Below are positions 21,480-33,622 of a stretch of 64,000 bases of DNA, piece after piece. Numbering within the stretch: position 1 is the first letter of the stretch; the number at the start of each line of letters is the position of its first letter. This DNA comes from Neoechinorhynchus agilis (taxonomy: Eukaryota; Acanthocephala), in the NCBI GenBank assembly GCA_051530055.1, contig CM121341.1:18042001-18106000 (forward strand), in the 5' to 3' direction. A model generated the notes under the pieces. It was not told the origin of the DNA and ran no database searches. It saw nothing but the letters and a program-made list of their open reading frames with translations. Both the position numbers and the translations under genes were made by a program.

Positions 21480-21740
21480 TTTGTTAATCCAAAAGGAATA
21501 GGACCAATGTACCTTTGGGTCCTTATAAGCACTCGATTTCTGATAGGTTGCATGAATTTGGTTGTTGATTATGGAGTGGATCACGGGTTCGGTTGGGCGA
21601 GAATTGGTGGTTATTCTTGTGAGGTTGGATCTTTAGTCCTTTACATTTCGGTTGATGGTATGGAAAAATTAGGGGGAGGTTGGGGGAGGATGAAATGAAT
21701 TGGGATTACGATTGTTTTGCCCATGTGAAAAGGGAACGAC
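21480..21740 (+). repeat. Second, diverged copy of PLE 5' region
   Basis: The stretch parallels 19380-19700: TAGGACCAATGTACC (against TAGGACACATGTACC), GGTTGCATGAATTTGG, and especially GGAGGATGAAATGAATT followed by a GGGATTACGAT-like block and CATGTGAAAAGGG. It indicates a second relic of the same element just downstream of the first. Confidence 0.6.
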
Positions 21741-21872
21741 TTTAGAATTCTTTTTAAGGCATTGATGGTTTCTCCGCCGATGATATTGGCAAATTATTCG
21801 TCTTAATTGTTGAGTTTCGCAAAGAAATGCAAACTCCGATATTTTCCCGTTGATTAACGGATAAGCTCTTCC

Positions 21873-21925
21873 TGTGAGTGTGTTAATTGTCGAGAGATGA
21901 AGATTGATTGAATACATTTATCGTT
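21873..21925 (+). repeat. 3' UTR fragment of the CCHC/RPD-type retroelement
   Basis: GTGAGTGTGTTAATTGTCGA through GATGAAGATTGATTGAATAC is the reverse complement of the sequence at 46098-46141, where it directly follows the conserved C-terminal coding block of this element family. So this is a detached 3' end of the family in plus orientation. Confidence 0.7.
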
Positions 21926-21929
21926 TATC

Positions 21930-23450
21930 AACAATAGGAATCTATGTTGACAATTAATAAAAAATTTCGGTGGCCTTGACGTTAAAAGAAATGCTTTATG
22001 TATCTTGGTACTACCTCAGTCACGAAATTCGCGCTTGCGAAACCAATCGTACATTTTGTTGAAGACACTTATCAGACTAATGATATGATCTCAATATTAA
22101 TTTGATCAAACATTCTTGCTGTGGGATAAAATAATCACAGCAATGTTCTTTGATCTGCGTCGACCAATGCAGAAACAAGTCAGTATTTTATAATGATTGC
22201 AAATAAGAGTAAGCGCTCGAAATGCATTTTTGTGAGATAATCCTTCTTAAGTTATGAGACAAACCTGTAATGAACATTCGCCTTAAAGTGTTTTTGCAGT
22301 AATGACTATTAATACAGCACTGGTTTGTGTTCCCTGTTAAACACATTTAAAAGCTTAAAAGATTATAGATTTAAGAAATCAATTCTTGATGCCAATAATA
22401 TTTACTCGAATGTATGTTTATAATTGACTCTCAGCTTAGTCTCTTGAAGTCAAAAATTACGAAATAGTATGAAGTTCAAATTCGTAATTCAGTACATCTT
22501 AAACGAAGCTCCAATAATAACAATTTAGCCTAAAATATCAACGACGAAGCGCGATCCTTGAACTCGTAAATCAGCACAGCGACTTCTGTCTTCGTAAGAT
22601 GTGATTTATAGCACTTTCTAACAACCGAATGTTCGCAAAGATTGGAAAACCCAACTCACGATCTTATTTGAATGTCTTTTGCGTTTCTATTCTTAGCATC
22701 GTTGCTCTCTGCAATAATAGAGCAAAGAACTGGTTATAAACCTACTCTTTGCTTTTATCCATCACAAATCGTCCCTTCTGTACCACTGATTCCGGCAACC
22801 GTAACCCGAACAAATCTGATTTCGATGAAAGGAATGTTTATGAGTTGAGTCTTTGAATTAATCAATTTAAAAATATTAAATGGGATACATCTTTTTTGAA
22901 ATTGTTATACTGCTTATTAATTCAGAAACTTAACAACATTTGCACCACTACTAAAAAAAAATTTTCATGCCTTGTGCACCAGAGAGACATCGTAAGTAAA
23001 CAAGCGTAGGCATTTTCTAACGATTTAGCTTTTTCAACTTCTGGATTAAAAAGAGCTTTTTATTAAATCCAGAATGTACATGTACTGTAAATTGCAGATA
23101 ATTGATAACGTGTTAATGAGTCCGTTTCAAATCTAATTTATTCACGATCACTCATTTTAAGGGAAAATATTTATCTCTCTTTATAGTTTGAAAATATGGA
23201 GAAAGTGGAAGATATAAGTTCAGTTTATTCCCAATACTTCCTCTTTCGAGTGAACGCTTCTAATAAATTTTAGAAGATATGCGCAGCTAATTTATATCCC
23301 GCAAAAAATATTAGTGCTATTAGACTATTCCGATGGCACATTCGCCTTTTATTTTTCGCAAATAGATGCGTTTGAGTTATGTTCAATGAAGTTTGTTGTA
23401 CAAGAATCAATGTTCATGAGTTGATTTAAACAATGCAATTTATGGTTTAG
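21930..23450. other. Intergenic stretch
   Basis: A+T-rich sequence with no gene, repeat or RNA gene that I can support. Confidence 0.4.
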
Positions 23451-23819
23451 ACTGACAAATACGAAGTGATCGTCGAGAAGCTTGGGATTTGCAAAGCAGG
23501 TCATTTTAAGGGAAAAGGTCATCTTTTAAGGAACGAATACAGGGTCCGATATGTTGTATCGGCAAGGAACGACTTGAGTTTACTTATGAACTATTGGAAT
23601 TCTGAGTATAGATGCTTATATACCGTGCTAGATCCATTTTTGGTCAAGCGTTGCAAAAAGGTATTTCATCATTAAATCGCCTATATTCGTTTACAAAACA
23701 TCACTATCTAGGATCCATGCGATAGAGGTACCTACGGTTCTGGGCGCAATTCATCGAATGGGTTTGCTAAGCCTCGACATGGGATATGGCGACTTAATAT
23801 CTTGATTTGTTTAGGTTAA
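23451..23819 (+). CDS. Small two-exon gene fragment, unknown product
   Basis: Exon 23451-23660 (70 codons, no stop) begins after the acceptor TATGGTTTAG and ends at a GT; exon 23712-23819 follows a 51-bp intron ending in CTATCTAG and closes with TAA. Splicing is phase 0 and joins ...LVKRCKK to DPCDRGTYGSG. The product is basic with several cysteines (GICKAG, YRCLY, KRCKKDPCDRG), which suits a secreted protein, but no upstream exon with a signal peptide was found and I do not recognise the family. Support comes from two consistent splice sites and length; the whole could still be chance. Confidence 0.4.
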
Positions 23820-24488
23820 TGTGTGATGGATAGTGGAGTAAAAGAAATGATTCATAAAGTAAAACTTATTTAAATTTCTTTATAAATGAATATTGAGTTG
23901 TTTTTATCGTGCTGGTCTGTAGAAGTCGTTTAGCCTTTTTAGCAATGTTCGAATTCTAAAGCAATAAATGATTTCTGTATCGTAATTTGGTTTCTTTTTG
24001 TAGTAAATGCAACGTACTTTATAAAGCACTCTTTTGGTACGCCTTCAGATTTCTCTCTCGTTGCAGATATTTTTCGGATTTTAAAGACATGTCTTGTTAA
24101 CATGTTTGCATGCATTAAGTTCTCAATACTTTCTTTAGATTTCGAAAATTTCGTAATTCCATCTCACCTACTTTATATTGTGCAAACTACAAAGATGCCT
24201 GAATCGCACGTTGGAGCGGATAGAATTTTTGCACGTAGTTTCTGATAAATAATTCTTACTTTACTTAACATATTTAAAACGAATTAAGTTCTTAAACTAT
24301 AATTAACTGCTTTGTACAAGCAAGCAGTTAATGGTTTAATCCTGACATTGACATGTTGCTGTGACGAAGTCTTAAAAATCAAATAAATGAGTTCCTCATG
24401 GAATCCACAGCATGTCTTGGTAACGATGGACAACTCAATTTTAGATAACTTGCGATTAAATGTTACTGGCAAGTCGAGTCTTTTTATT
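23820..24488. other. Intergenic stretch
   Basis: No supported feature. An 11-bp inverted repeat (TTAACTGCTTG / CAAGCAGTTAA) at about 24303-24331 is too short to interpret. Confidence 0.4.
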
Positions 24489-24629
24489 CAAGTTATGGCA
24501 TCCCTTCCTCGGTTTTTTAGCATTAAGCCACACCGATTTCTTGCATATCACTTCTCTTATGCAAGAGATCGGTGTGGCTTCGTGCCGTGGCTACATGCCA
24601 AACAGCCGAGGAAGGGATGTCATAACCTG
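24489..24629. mobile_element. Short fold-back element sharing a block with the 12.8-kb SINE
   Basis: The ends CAAGTTATGGCATCCCTTCC and GGAAGGGATGTCATAACCTG are inverted copies, and inside them AAGCCACACCGATTTCTTGC faces GCAAGAGATCGGTGTGGCTT. The arms are about 60-70 bp. The right arm matches the 3' part of the SINE at 12782-13090 (AGATCGGTGTGGCTTC, GCCGTGGC, ATAACCTGAAT). It ends 9 bp past the stop codon of the neighbouring minus-strand gene. Confidence 0.7.
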
Positions 24630-24637
24630 AATTACAC

Positions 24638-25459
24638 TTAGGCTCCGAAATGCACCAAATGCAGACTCTGAGTAACAGAAAATGATTTAATATTTTTTCT
24701 GCCAAGGGTATCTATTCGGAGCGCAGAACCAGCATGAGGCATTCCACCATTTTTCATCTGATTTTAACGTAAAACGCGGAGCGATTATACTAAAAACCAT
24801 ACTTACATAAGATCGAAATCTTCTCTGAAAATATTCGGCTCTAAAGGATTTTATACGGGCAATATCACAATCCTCTTCATAAGCTTTTCTCTGGTCAGGT
24901 TTGTCAATTTCGTTTCGACGGGTGATCGCAATAAGCCCGTTGGTGTCATCAAGCATCGCTTCGAAGAATTCATCTACAGCTTTTATTACCCGCGCCATTC
25001 CAATCTTATACTTTCGGCAAAAAATTTTCCTGATTGGTAAATTTTCCAAATAATTCTTTGGGAGCGGTCTTTTTTGAATCTCTTTTAGTTGAGTATTGAA
25101 CCACAAAAGTACCGGGAGAGTATGGACCAGAAACATGTTTTGACCGAACCAGTTCCGCCTAACGCCTGCACAGTCCCATGCCGAGTACGGGCCAAGGTTT
25201 GGACTCTGCGCGTTGAAATACCCATATCGATAACTCAAATATTCCGAAGATCGATGCAAAAGATCGTAGATTTGTTCAAATCTATAGACATGGTAGCGGT
25301 ATTCATTGTAGACCCCACCACATGATTTGATACTCCGGGTGTTCGTAAAATTAACGATGTAGTCATTGAATTTTGTGTAGACCTATATAGAGTTTATGAA
25401 GCAAATCTATGAAAACTTGTACTTACATAAGGTACTGGCTTACTTTCTTGTTTACCCAT
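24638..25459 (-). CDS. Unknown 242-aa protein with myristoylation-type N-terminus (three exons)
   Basis: Exons on the minus strand: 25427-25459 (33 nt), 24807-25382 (576 nt) and 24638-24757 (120 nt), with GT-AG introns of 44 and 49 bp; both donors are GTAAGT and all junctions are phase 0. The protein starts MGKQESKP, which fits the N-myristoylation pattern (Gly2, Ser6), so membrane attachment on the cytosolic face is possible. No signal peptide or membrane helix is visible. The middle has aromatic-rich stretches (YNEYRYHVYRF, SEYLSYRYGYF) and a Cys-containing WDCAGVRRNW block; the last exon is MKNGG...VHFGA. I recognise no family. Splice-site quality and the long open middle exon make it a real gene candidate. 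Confidence 0.6.
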
Positions 25460-25629
25460 AATGCCTTTAACTTTTTTTTAAACATTTATTACAAGAAAAA
25501 TCGTTGCTGTGGTACATTTTGCGGATAATAGCGAAAATTTTCGCTGTTATGATAATATGGGTAAATACCGTTTGGGTAGACTGAACAATAAAACGTCGGT
25601 ATAAGAAACTACAGAAGCTTCACTGTATA

Positions 25630-25930
25630 CTATCTAAGCCTAGGCATAAAACTGTTATCGTAAATAAATCATATAAAACTCAAATGCATGAGATTTATCA
25701 GAATTTGCCATAAATAAGATTGGGCTTTCAATTAGCAGATCGAATAAGATTTTTAAGATATCGCATCTAATTGTTTCCATAGATATAAAATGCAAATAAC
25801 GGCTAAATACCGCACTACATTGCGTGACCAATGCAAAAATTATTGTTATTATTAAGAACAGAATGCATAAACGATAAGTCCTATCCAACAATTTCGATTC
25901 ATTTCCATTTAGCTGATCTTCGAGCCTCGA
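25630..25930 (-). CDS. Possible exon with a transmembrane helix
   Basis: A minus-strand frame of about 78 residues with a strongly hydrophobic segment (LCILFLIITIIFALV) ends in TGA near 25655. It could be a 5' exon of the neighbouring 24638-25459 gene or a separate short gene. No start codon with good context and no domain were found. Confidence 0.25.
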
Positions 25931-26724
25931 GATCAGGAAGGAAATAACTAAAATAATGTTGAAGTAAGAAAAGAATTATTCCCCGCGAGATAATTCGGCA
26001 TGCTCAGAAGCTTATGGAGACAGTACTCCCCTTCTTGTCTCGGCTTATAAGTACCAGCCAAAAATAACAAAACGTATTAGGGAGTGCGCCCATAAATACG
26101 GATTATATAGATCACACATAACAAAAAATTGAAATAACCAAATGGTTCTTATTACTAGTCTTAATTGTATGTATGACTAATTTTGTATATCCTCTTTTGA
26201 TTGTCTGATGTTTATTATTGATTTTGTTTAAAATCTTAACTAATTGTATCGCTTCGTTTCCTTTAATGTATTTTATTATATTGCCTTCCTTGTTGATCAT
26301 TGCGATATTCTATCTTCTCTTTCAAGTTAAATATTTTTTAAAAATTCCTCCTGTCTTTTTGATAAAAAATTGAGCAAAGCTATCTTTCAATTCTGGTTGA
26401 CGGCCTCTTCCAAAGAAACAGAACGCTCCTCCTAACATAGTTTTAAAAATGGGTATTTAATTTTATTATTTCAATAAAAAGTGAACTCAGATTCGAATTC
26501 ATTGTAGTTCGTCTTCGGGTTGAAGAAAAGTCTATTCCTAAAAACCTTATGTTATTCTTTATGGGGCATTGTTCGGTGCTTTTATTTTCCTTTAATATCC
26601 TGTTTAATTTGGCCCTTGCTGTTGAAGTTTTCGTTAGACAAATCATTTGTGTTTTATATTGGTGAAAAGATTTGCCCTTTTTAGCACTCGATCTAAATAT
26701 GTTAAAAATAATCCTATTTGAAGT

Positions 26725-26770
26725 CAACCTTGCGAATTTTCAAGGCATCAGCCTCCTTCTCAAGCATCTA
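26725..26770. repeat. Fragment of the fold-back MITE family
   Basis: GAAGTCAACCTTGCGAATTT through TCAAGGCATCAGCCTCCTTC and TCAAGCAT matches one arm of the element at 19076-19275. It lies inside the minus-strand LINE, so it inserted after that LINE. Confidence 0.7.
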
Positions 26771-28139
26771 AAAATGGATGTGGTGGGTACCTAAGTTGGT
26801 AGCCTTGACTAGGGTTTGATTAGATAAAATTTTATTGTTCTTACATAGTAAAAAGAAAAGATCTTCTGCATAGACCCAGAATTTCAAATTGCCCTTTTCA
26901 ATCCTTTCATAATTCTGATCATCGCTATTAAAAATAGTGTGGATGAGAGTGGAGAACCTTGGGGTACTCCATATCTTGAGAAAAATGGTGTTTTGTTTGG
27001 ATCTACGTCTATAAAGAAAGATTTATACTCAAGAAGATATTGAGCCATCATTGTTAATTTTTTCGAGATTTATATTTCCCCCATAGCTGTGTAAATAAAA
27101 TTTCGGTCAATGGCATCGAATGCCTCGCTAATATCTATTTGCATCATTACTTTGTTTACACCTTCAGTTTCTCTGTTTGTTTTATTCAAATCGCATAATA
27201 GAGGATTTACCCCTTCTCCGGGTACGAAGCCATTGAAATTTGATGGGATTAGTTTTTTCTATTAAAAAGTTCACAATTTTTTATTCACTAAGTTTTCAAT
27301 TATTGATATTAGAGGGTTTTAAATAGATATTAATCTCACATCCACGGGATTTTGGTATAATTACCTTTCTTACTTTATTAATTTTTAATACTTCAAAATT
27401 TAGTCTTTAATTTAATAGATTAAGGAGCTGATCTTTATTCTGTTGATTTATCAATTGAATCACCTTAGGCGAACACGATATGGAATTATTAGCAAATGAA
27501 TTCCCTTTATCCCAATAGGCCTCTAGCTCCTCCTTCGATAGTAGCATCGTGTCCTTGACATTTTTTGGAAACCATGTGGGCGAAGCTACCACTCCAAATA
27601 GATTTTAAATAGAATTCGGCCTATCACCTCTGCGTAGGATATCGACCCTATCCAGTTCACCACTTTACTCTTCCAGTCTACCCATTTTTTTTAAAAAGTA
27701 TATCCCAAAATTTTGAGCTGTGTTTTTTTTGCCGACTTCAGCTTTAATCTGTCTTTTCTTATACTCTCATTAGCCAGTGATTTATAAAATTCAGATTTGA
27801 AATATTTACAAAGTGTCGAATTTCTCCTCGGTTCATTTATTATAACCAGTCTCATTAGAGCATTTGTGTTCCTCGACGGCCTTCCCTTATGTACGTGAGA
27901 AAACGCAACTAAATTATCATTTGCAGTAAGGGATACAATGTTGTTCATTTCTGTCATGGTGATCCCCTGCCCTTTTAACCCCTGTTTTATTTGGCCATTA
28001 AATTTAAGGGCGTTTTCTGCGTTAAATGTTACACTCGTCTTTAGATCAAATTGCCCAAACTCTAATAAAATTAGGTCGTGTCCCATGGCATGTTGGTCCA
28101 GCATTTGTCCCACCATATCACACGAACTCACATATTTAA

Positions 28140-31100
28140 AAACTTACAAGCAAAGAGAAGCAGTCGTGCAAACAGAAACAAATCAAAGAATAAATCCACG
28201 TCGTCACACGATCAACGTCGTAACACGATCTAACGTCGTAAACACTTGCAAACAATGCCGAGGCCAAAGCGCCCAACCACCAAGCTCGTTCCCTGCGACA
28301 TGGACGATTTCCCTGTTACAACTCAAATATGTGTCTCAGCTACTTGGGCAGCACGCCGAAAATTTATTTGCGGTTTCTGTGTAGCCGTCTTGCTCAAACC
28401 TTGTTCTCCGGTTTCCCCCCTTCCCAATAAGTACTCAAACCCTAACCGCTCCCAAACCCCCAAACCCCAACCCCTTCCATCTTCAATGTCCCCACCCTAA
28501 ACCTCTTCTTCTCCCTCGTTTCACCCTCTAAATCCTTTCCACCCACCCTTTGCTGTATCCGCCCTCCAAGACTCCTCTCCACACCCTAATTCGACTTTTC
28601 ATCAGCAACCTTCTCCACTCCTTAATTCCGTTCCTATCATCTCTCATACCCCTTTTCCCTCGTCAATGCAATCTAAGTCATACTCTGCTCCATCATTAAA
28701 ACCGAACCCCCCTTCCTCCTCGGCCTCATCTAAATCCTCCACTTCCTCTCTAGCACCCTTTTACTGCTAGAATAAACCATAAACCCCTCCCATCGTTCTA
28801 CGATTACGTTTCAACGTTAGCGCCATCAAAACCTACCACATTCTCTCCTGTATCCCGATTTTCTAGTAAAAAGCACACACCCCTACCATCCTTCAACGAC
28901 TACGTTAAGCATCCCTCGCCTCGTAAATTAACTCCTCCTAAAACCCTCTCATCCTTGCCACCACTCATCTCTCATCTGCCTAAAACCACTATTCCGCACT
29001 CTACCAAATCTGGAAATTTTCGTTTCGCCCTTCAGAAGCGAAAAATACCTTGGACGCGCACACTACCTCACCTCTTACCACCACCTCTTCAACACCCAAT
29101 ATCCTCTTCCCCCCGAGTTCATCCCGCATGCACAGTTCCAACCCCTATGGTCCCTACTCTCAAATCACCCCTTACTACAGTGTCCACCCACGAATCCCTT
29201 ACCCCCGAACTACCCCATCGGCCAACTCCCATCCCTTCTCTCTGTGCGCAGCTTCAACCCTCTCCGCCAGTGTCCACCCCTCATGTCCCTTCTAAACATC
29301 CCCTTCCAATAATCTTTTATTCTAACATCCGCAGCCTCCTACCCAAGCTGGATGAGCTCCATATAGTTGCCTCTTCTTGCAACGCCGACATCCTTGTAAT
29401 TAAGGAAACATGGCTCTAATCCCATAGCAAATTATCTGCCTTCCTTCCAAACTTTCAAACTTTTCACCTCACAAGGGACTTCCGAAACAGGGGAGGCATA
29501 TCGATGTTCAAATGCGCCTCTCTTCCTTAACATTGCTCTTCACCCTACCTTTTCATCTCCGACGATCTTGAATGGCTTCACATCCAACTTCATCTCCCCT
29601 CCTCAATGGCCAACGTGAGATCTCCATCGCTGGCCTCTATCGCCCTCCTTCCTCAAACATTCCCAACACACTTCAACCAATAGACCACCTATTAACTGAC
29701 CTACTTTCACTTTCCTCAGATCACTTCATCATATTGGGCGATTTTAACAAACTGCCGATCCCGCCCTCGCTCTCTCATCTCTCCCAACTCGGTACTTTCC
29801 CTACACGCTTCTCCTCCCGCCTTGATAAAATTTTCTCAAACATCAGGCAATATTCGTGCACTACCAAACTTCCCTCGATCGCCTCGTCTGACCATTGTTC
29901 CATCCTTCTCTCCCCCACATCACCTTAAAAACGTACCTTTTCCGAACCCTACGTTGTCTGGGATAAGCGTGATCATCATACCCACGCCTTTGCTCCATGT
30001 GTCAATTCTCTTATCACGCAAAACCGCTCTACCATCTTTGGCACCGATCCCTCGATTACAATGGGCTCTTTGTTCAATCTAATGGAATCTGCGATGAAGG
30101 CCTCCTTTACTCGCAAAACAATACGAATCTCGAACCGCGACCCTCCATGGTTCTCGCCTTTTCTAAAAGCCCTTAAAATCCAGGTCACCAAAGCTTTCCG
30201 GTCAGGTAATCCTGCTTACCCTTCCCTCCACTCCACACTGACAAAACGCATCCGTATAGCCCGCAAATTATTTTTCTCATCTCGTCTCTCGTCCGTTCCC
30301 AATCGAAACTGGTGGCGTTAAATAAAAAATGTCATTGGTCTTGGTAGATCCACCCACTTCGCATCTCCCCCCAAATCGGATCTCCTCTCAATCCTTAACT
30401 CCACGAATAAAAGCCTATGTCCTCCCCAAACCTCCCATCCATTGTCCTAATCTCCCTCCTCACTTTTTGACCCGCCCATTCATACATGCTCTTCCTTAGT
30501 TTCCTCTCTCGAAATCCTAGGGATCTTCCCTTAATTCGACTTTCCCAAATTGAGCCATTCGTCTCATCATCTCGGAACTTATTGATCCTCTAACGCACAT
30601 AACGAACCTTAGCTTTCCACTGGGCTCTTTCCAATCGTGTCTTAAAGAAGCCCATGTCGTCCCCTACCCAAAAACGATAAGCCGATTTCCCCACATCCTT
30701 TCGTCCCATCCCTATCCTCTCACCTTTCTCTAAAATCTTAGAAAAATGTTTTAAACCCCGCCTACTTCCTTGTTCCTCACAAACACCTCCCCTTCCCAAT
30801 TCGCTTTCCGTCCCAATTACTCTTGTTCGGACGCCCTCCTCTGCATTTACGATACGCTTATGCGCAGCTTAGATTCCAGTCCAGCATCAACCGTCCGTCT
30901 CGTGCAACTGGGTATTTCCAGGGTGTTCCAGTCGGTCGATCACTCCCTTCTCCTCCAATCATGTGCTTCCTTTGGCCTTCCAAATTGGCAATTCGCTTGG
31001 ATTTCCTCTTTCCTCTCTAACCGCGAACAATATATCCAATGTGGAGCTTCATGTTCTTCCTCTCTGCCCTAATTTAAAGGTGTCCCCCAAGGCGCCGTAC

Positions 31101-32040
31101 TTTCCCCTCTTCTCTTTGACATTTTTCTAAATGACCTCCATCCCCTCGCTCCCTCTACCAAATATTATCTTTATGCAGATGACCTCACAGTCATTACCAT
31201 CGCATCTCCCTTCTCTCTCCCTCTCTACAACCATGGACGAGATCAACCATCTCATTTATTCGCTCTCCACCCTAAAAATCTCCCTAAATTTATCCAAATC
31301 TTTTGAGCTTGTCCCCCCACATTTCTAAACGCAATCTTATCCCCGCGCCTCTCCCTCTCCCCATCCAACGCTCCTCTTCTCTCCGAATACTGGGCCTGAC
31401 TTACCAAGAAAACCTTAAATGGGCTGCTCACATTTCATTACACTCTCTAAAGCAAATCCTCGTCTTTACCTGCTCAAACTCCTCCGGCGTCTCGGCGTAG
31501 CCCCTAAACACCTTGCCCACTTTTATCTTTCTGCCATCCTTCCTATCCTTACATACGCTTTCCCCACTTTCCTCGCCCTCTCCGTCAATGCTCTCCATTC
31601 CCTCGAGACCTTCCACAAGAGAGAAATGAGAATATGCGGGACTTCACTCCCTCCCCTCGACGCCCACCTCCACTCCATTTTCTCCAAAACACCCTCCGTC
31701 TTCTTCAACCTCCTCCACAATTTTCTTCTTTCATCTCTAAATACTCTTCCTTCGTAAACACTCGTAACCCCAACCTTTTTCATCCCCCCTCGCTCGTACC
31801 ACCCTCTACCAAAAATCTTTCTTCCCCCAAACCAATCTTTCCTTAATAACCGGAGAACAAGGAAAGACTCCTAATCTGTCATCTCCTTTATAAAGCCTCC
31901 GATCGCACATTAAAACTCCTTCAAAGACAAGTCCCACCTCCCTTGCCTTCAACATCCGTCATCCAGACACCGTTTAGCAACGATAGATGCTGGCAAGTGT
32001 GTGGATCCTGCATTTTTTACATAAATAAAACGTGTTTATA
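28140..32040 (+). mobile_element. Pyrimidine-rich APE-type LINE, copy 1 (broken)
   Basis: ORF1 begins near 28255 with MPRPKRPTTKLVPCD and a Cys motif (FICGFCVAV), followed by a long Pro/Ser/Thr-rich stretch. Endonuclease blocks are FYSNIRSLLPKLDELHI (about 29320), ADILVIKETWL (about 29390), FIILGDFNKLP (about 29730) and SSDHCSILLS (about 29890). RT blocks are SQFAFRPNYSCSDALLCIY (about 30790), VPQGAVLSPLLFDIFLNDL (about 31085) and KYYLYADDLTVI (about 31165). The frame is broken in several places. The sense strand is strikingly rich in C and T. It is inserted in the opposite-strand LINE at 26400-33990. Confidence 0.8.
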
Positions 32041-32999
32041 TAACCCTTACAGACGAGTCTATCCATTTCTTTAACAGATAAGCATCAATATATGAATGCA
32101 TTCTGCTTGTATATAATTGTGGAGTGATAGGTAGGGAGTTAACATAATTTTATATTTATCTTCCCATTTTTTGAAAGCGCTTAAGTATTTGGAATTAAAA
32201 TCCCTCAAAATGAGGTCTGGTACCCAACCCATCAGCCATTGTTCCTTATCTTTTAAAAATTATCCTACTTTTCTGGGAGGTATGTAAATATATCATAACA
32301 TTATTCTCTCATCATTTTTCGTTATAAAATTATCGATGCTGATTATTTGTATCGCTAGGTTTTCATCTTTATTTTGGTATAAAAGTTTTGGACGAAGGTA
32401 TTCTCTAACCAGAGTATGCTACCCACCTGAGAATCCAATATGCCTTATTGTGGGATGAGAATATGTGGGATTTAATAAGAAAGTGGTCACTTGTGATAAT
32501 GTTAAAGTGACACGTAGTTCTGTTTCCTGGAGCCAAACAATATCTGCTTCGGCCACTTTCCCTGCCAGTATCACCTCCTTCGAGATATAACTGGTTTTCG
32601 ACGTGTTATAAGTAATTTCAAAGCTATGTTTGTTTTCTATCATAATTCATTATTTGGGACACCCATCCCTTCACCATAAAAATGTTGATTTCCTGGGCGT
32701 TCCTTAGGACAATGCCTTATTTCTATCTCTTCCTCGGTATCCATCCTACAATCATCCTCTATCTTATGGTCATGTGATTTTTTAAACTGTTCAATTATTT
32801 TATCTTTTTCTTCAATTTCTAGAGTAAGGGTTCTAACCGATTCTTGTAATAATTTCACCTGTTGAACAAGCTCTTTAATTATATTTTCTTGCGAGTTTCA
32901 ATTTGCGTATCCCTGATGTGGGTACGTATGGGTAGGGAAACTCCTATTAATCAATTCATTTCTCCCTTGATTTGCCTTTTTCTCACACGCTTGCCCCCA

Positions 33000-33295
33000 G
33001 CAATTTTCAGTTTTCAAAAAAGAGCCCTGGAGGCTCAGCGGTCGTAGCTGAGGTCCGAAAACGTACAAAATACAGAGAGCTTTTAAGGACCTATTATTTC
33101 GTCCCTTTCGCCGTGGAAACGTATGGAGCCTTGGGACCGTCAGCGCTCACTCTCCTCGACGAATTGGGACGAAGGACGAAAAGGATGACGGGGGAATTGC
33201 GCTCTAGAAATTTCCCCGCTCAACGAATCGCAATTGCGATATAGCGAAGGAACGCTGCCAGTATACTGGCAACGTCAAGAAGTTCACAGGAATAA
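33000..33295 (+). mobile_element. CCHC/RPD-type retroelement, 3' coding fragment (+)
   Basis: A short run reads KSPGGSAVVAEVRKRTKYRE, YYFVPFAVETYGALGPSA and FPAQRIAIAI, then NAASILATS after a stop. This block (basic helix, FVPFAVET, QRI+IAI+RGNAASI) is the conserved C-terminal end of the element family best preserved at 60030-62250. No RT is present here. Confidence 0.72.
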
Positions 33296-33332
33296 ATTGC
33301 AATCGTTGTAAAAAAAATGAAACTGCTCATCA

Positions 33333-33588
33333 TTGTTGTGTAGTGACGACAAAATTTTGTAAATTTATTAAATCGATATTTCGGCTCAATCCAGAGCCTT
33401 TATCAAGATTGTTAAAGTAGCGAGAAATAATAAAGTTATGTAGCTCTTTCGCAATTAAGGTTCGTTACTGCGAAAAAGCTACATAACTTTATTATTTATC
33501 ACTACTTTGACAATCTTGATAAAGGCTCTGGATTGAGCCGAAATATCGATTTAATAAATTTACAAAATTTTGTCACCACTACACAACA
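33333..33588. mobile_element. Large fold-back element with PLE/hammerhead-like repeat in each arm
   Basis: GTTGTGTAGTGACGACAAAA opens and TTTTGTCACCACTACACAAC closes a palindrome with arms of about 110 bp and a loop near 33451-33480 (TTTCGCAATTAAGGTTCG...). Each arm contains CTTGATAAAGGCTCTGGATT then GAGCCGAAATATCGATTTAA. That block has the layout of a hammerhead core (CUGAUGA-like, stem GGCTC/GAGCC, GAAA, then a UH site) and of known PLE terminal repeats, but several conserved positions differ. Confidence 0.8.
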
Positions 33589-33622
33589 AATATATTATTG
33601 CCTCTGGACAGAAACGCCGGAA

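Noticed and set aside
31428-31783. Minus-strand Glu/Arg-rich frames at 31.5 kb and 30.6 kb
   Set aside because: They are reverse-strand shadows of the pyrimidine-rich LINE, which forces Glu/Arg/Gly-rich translations on the other strand.
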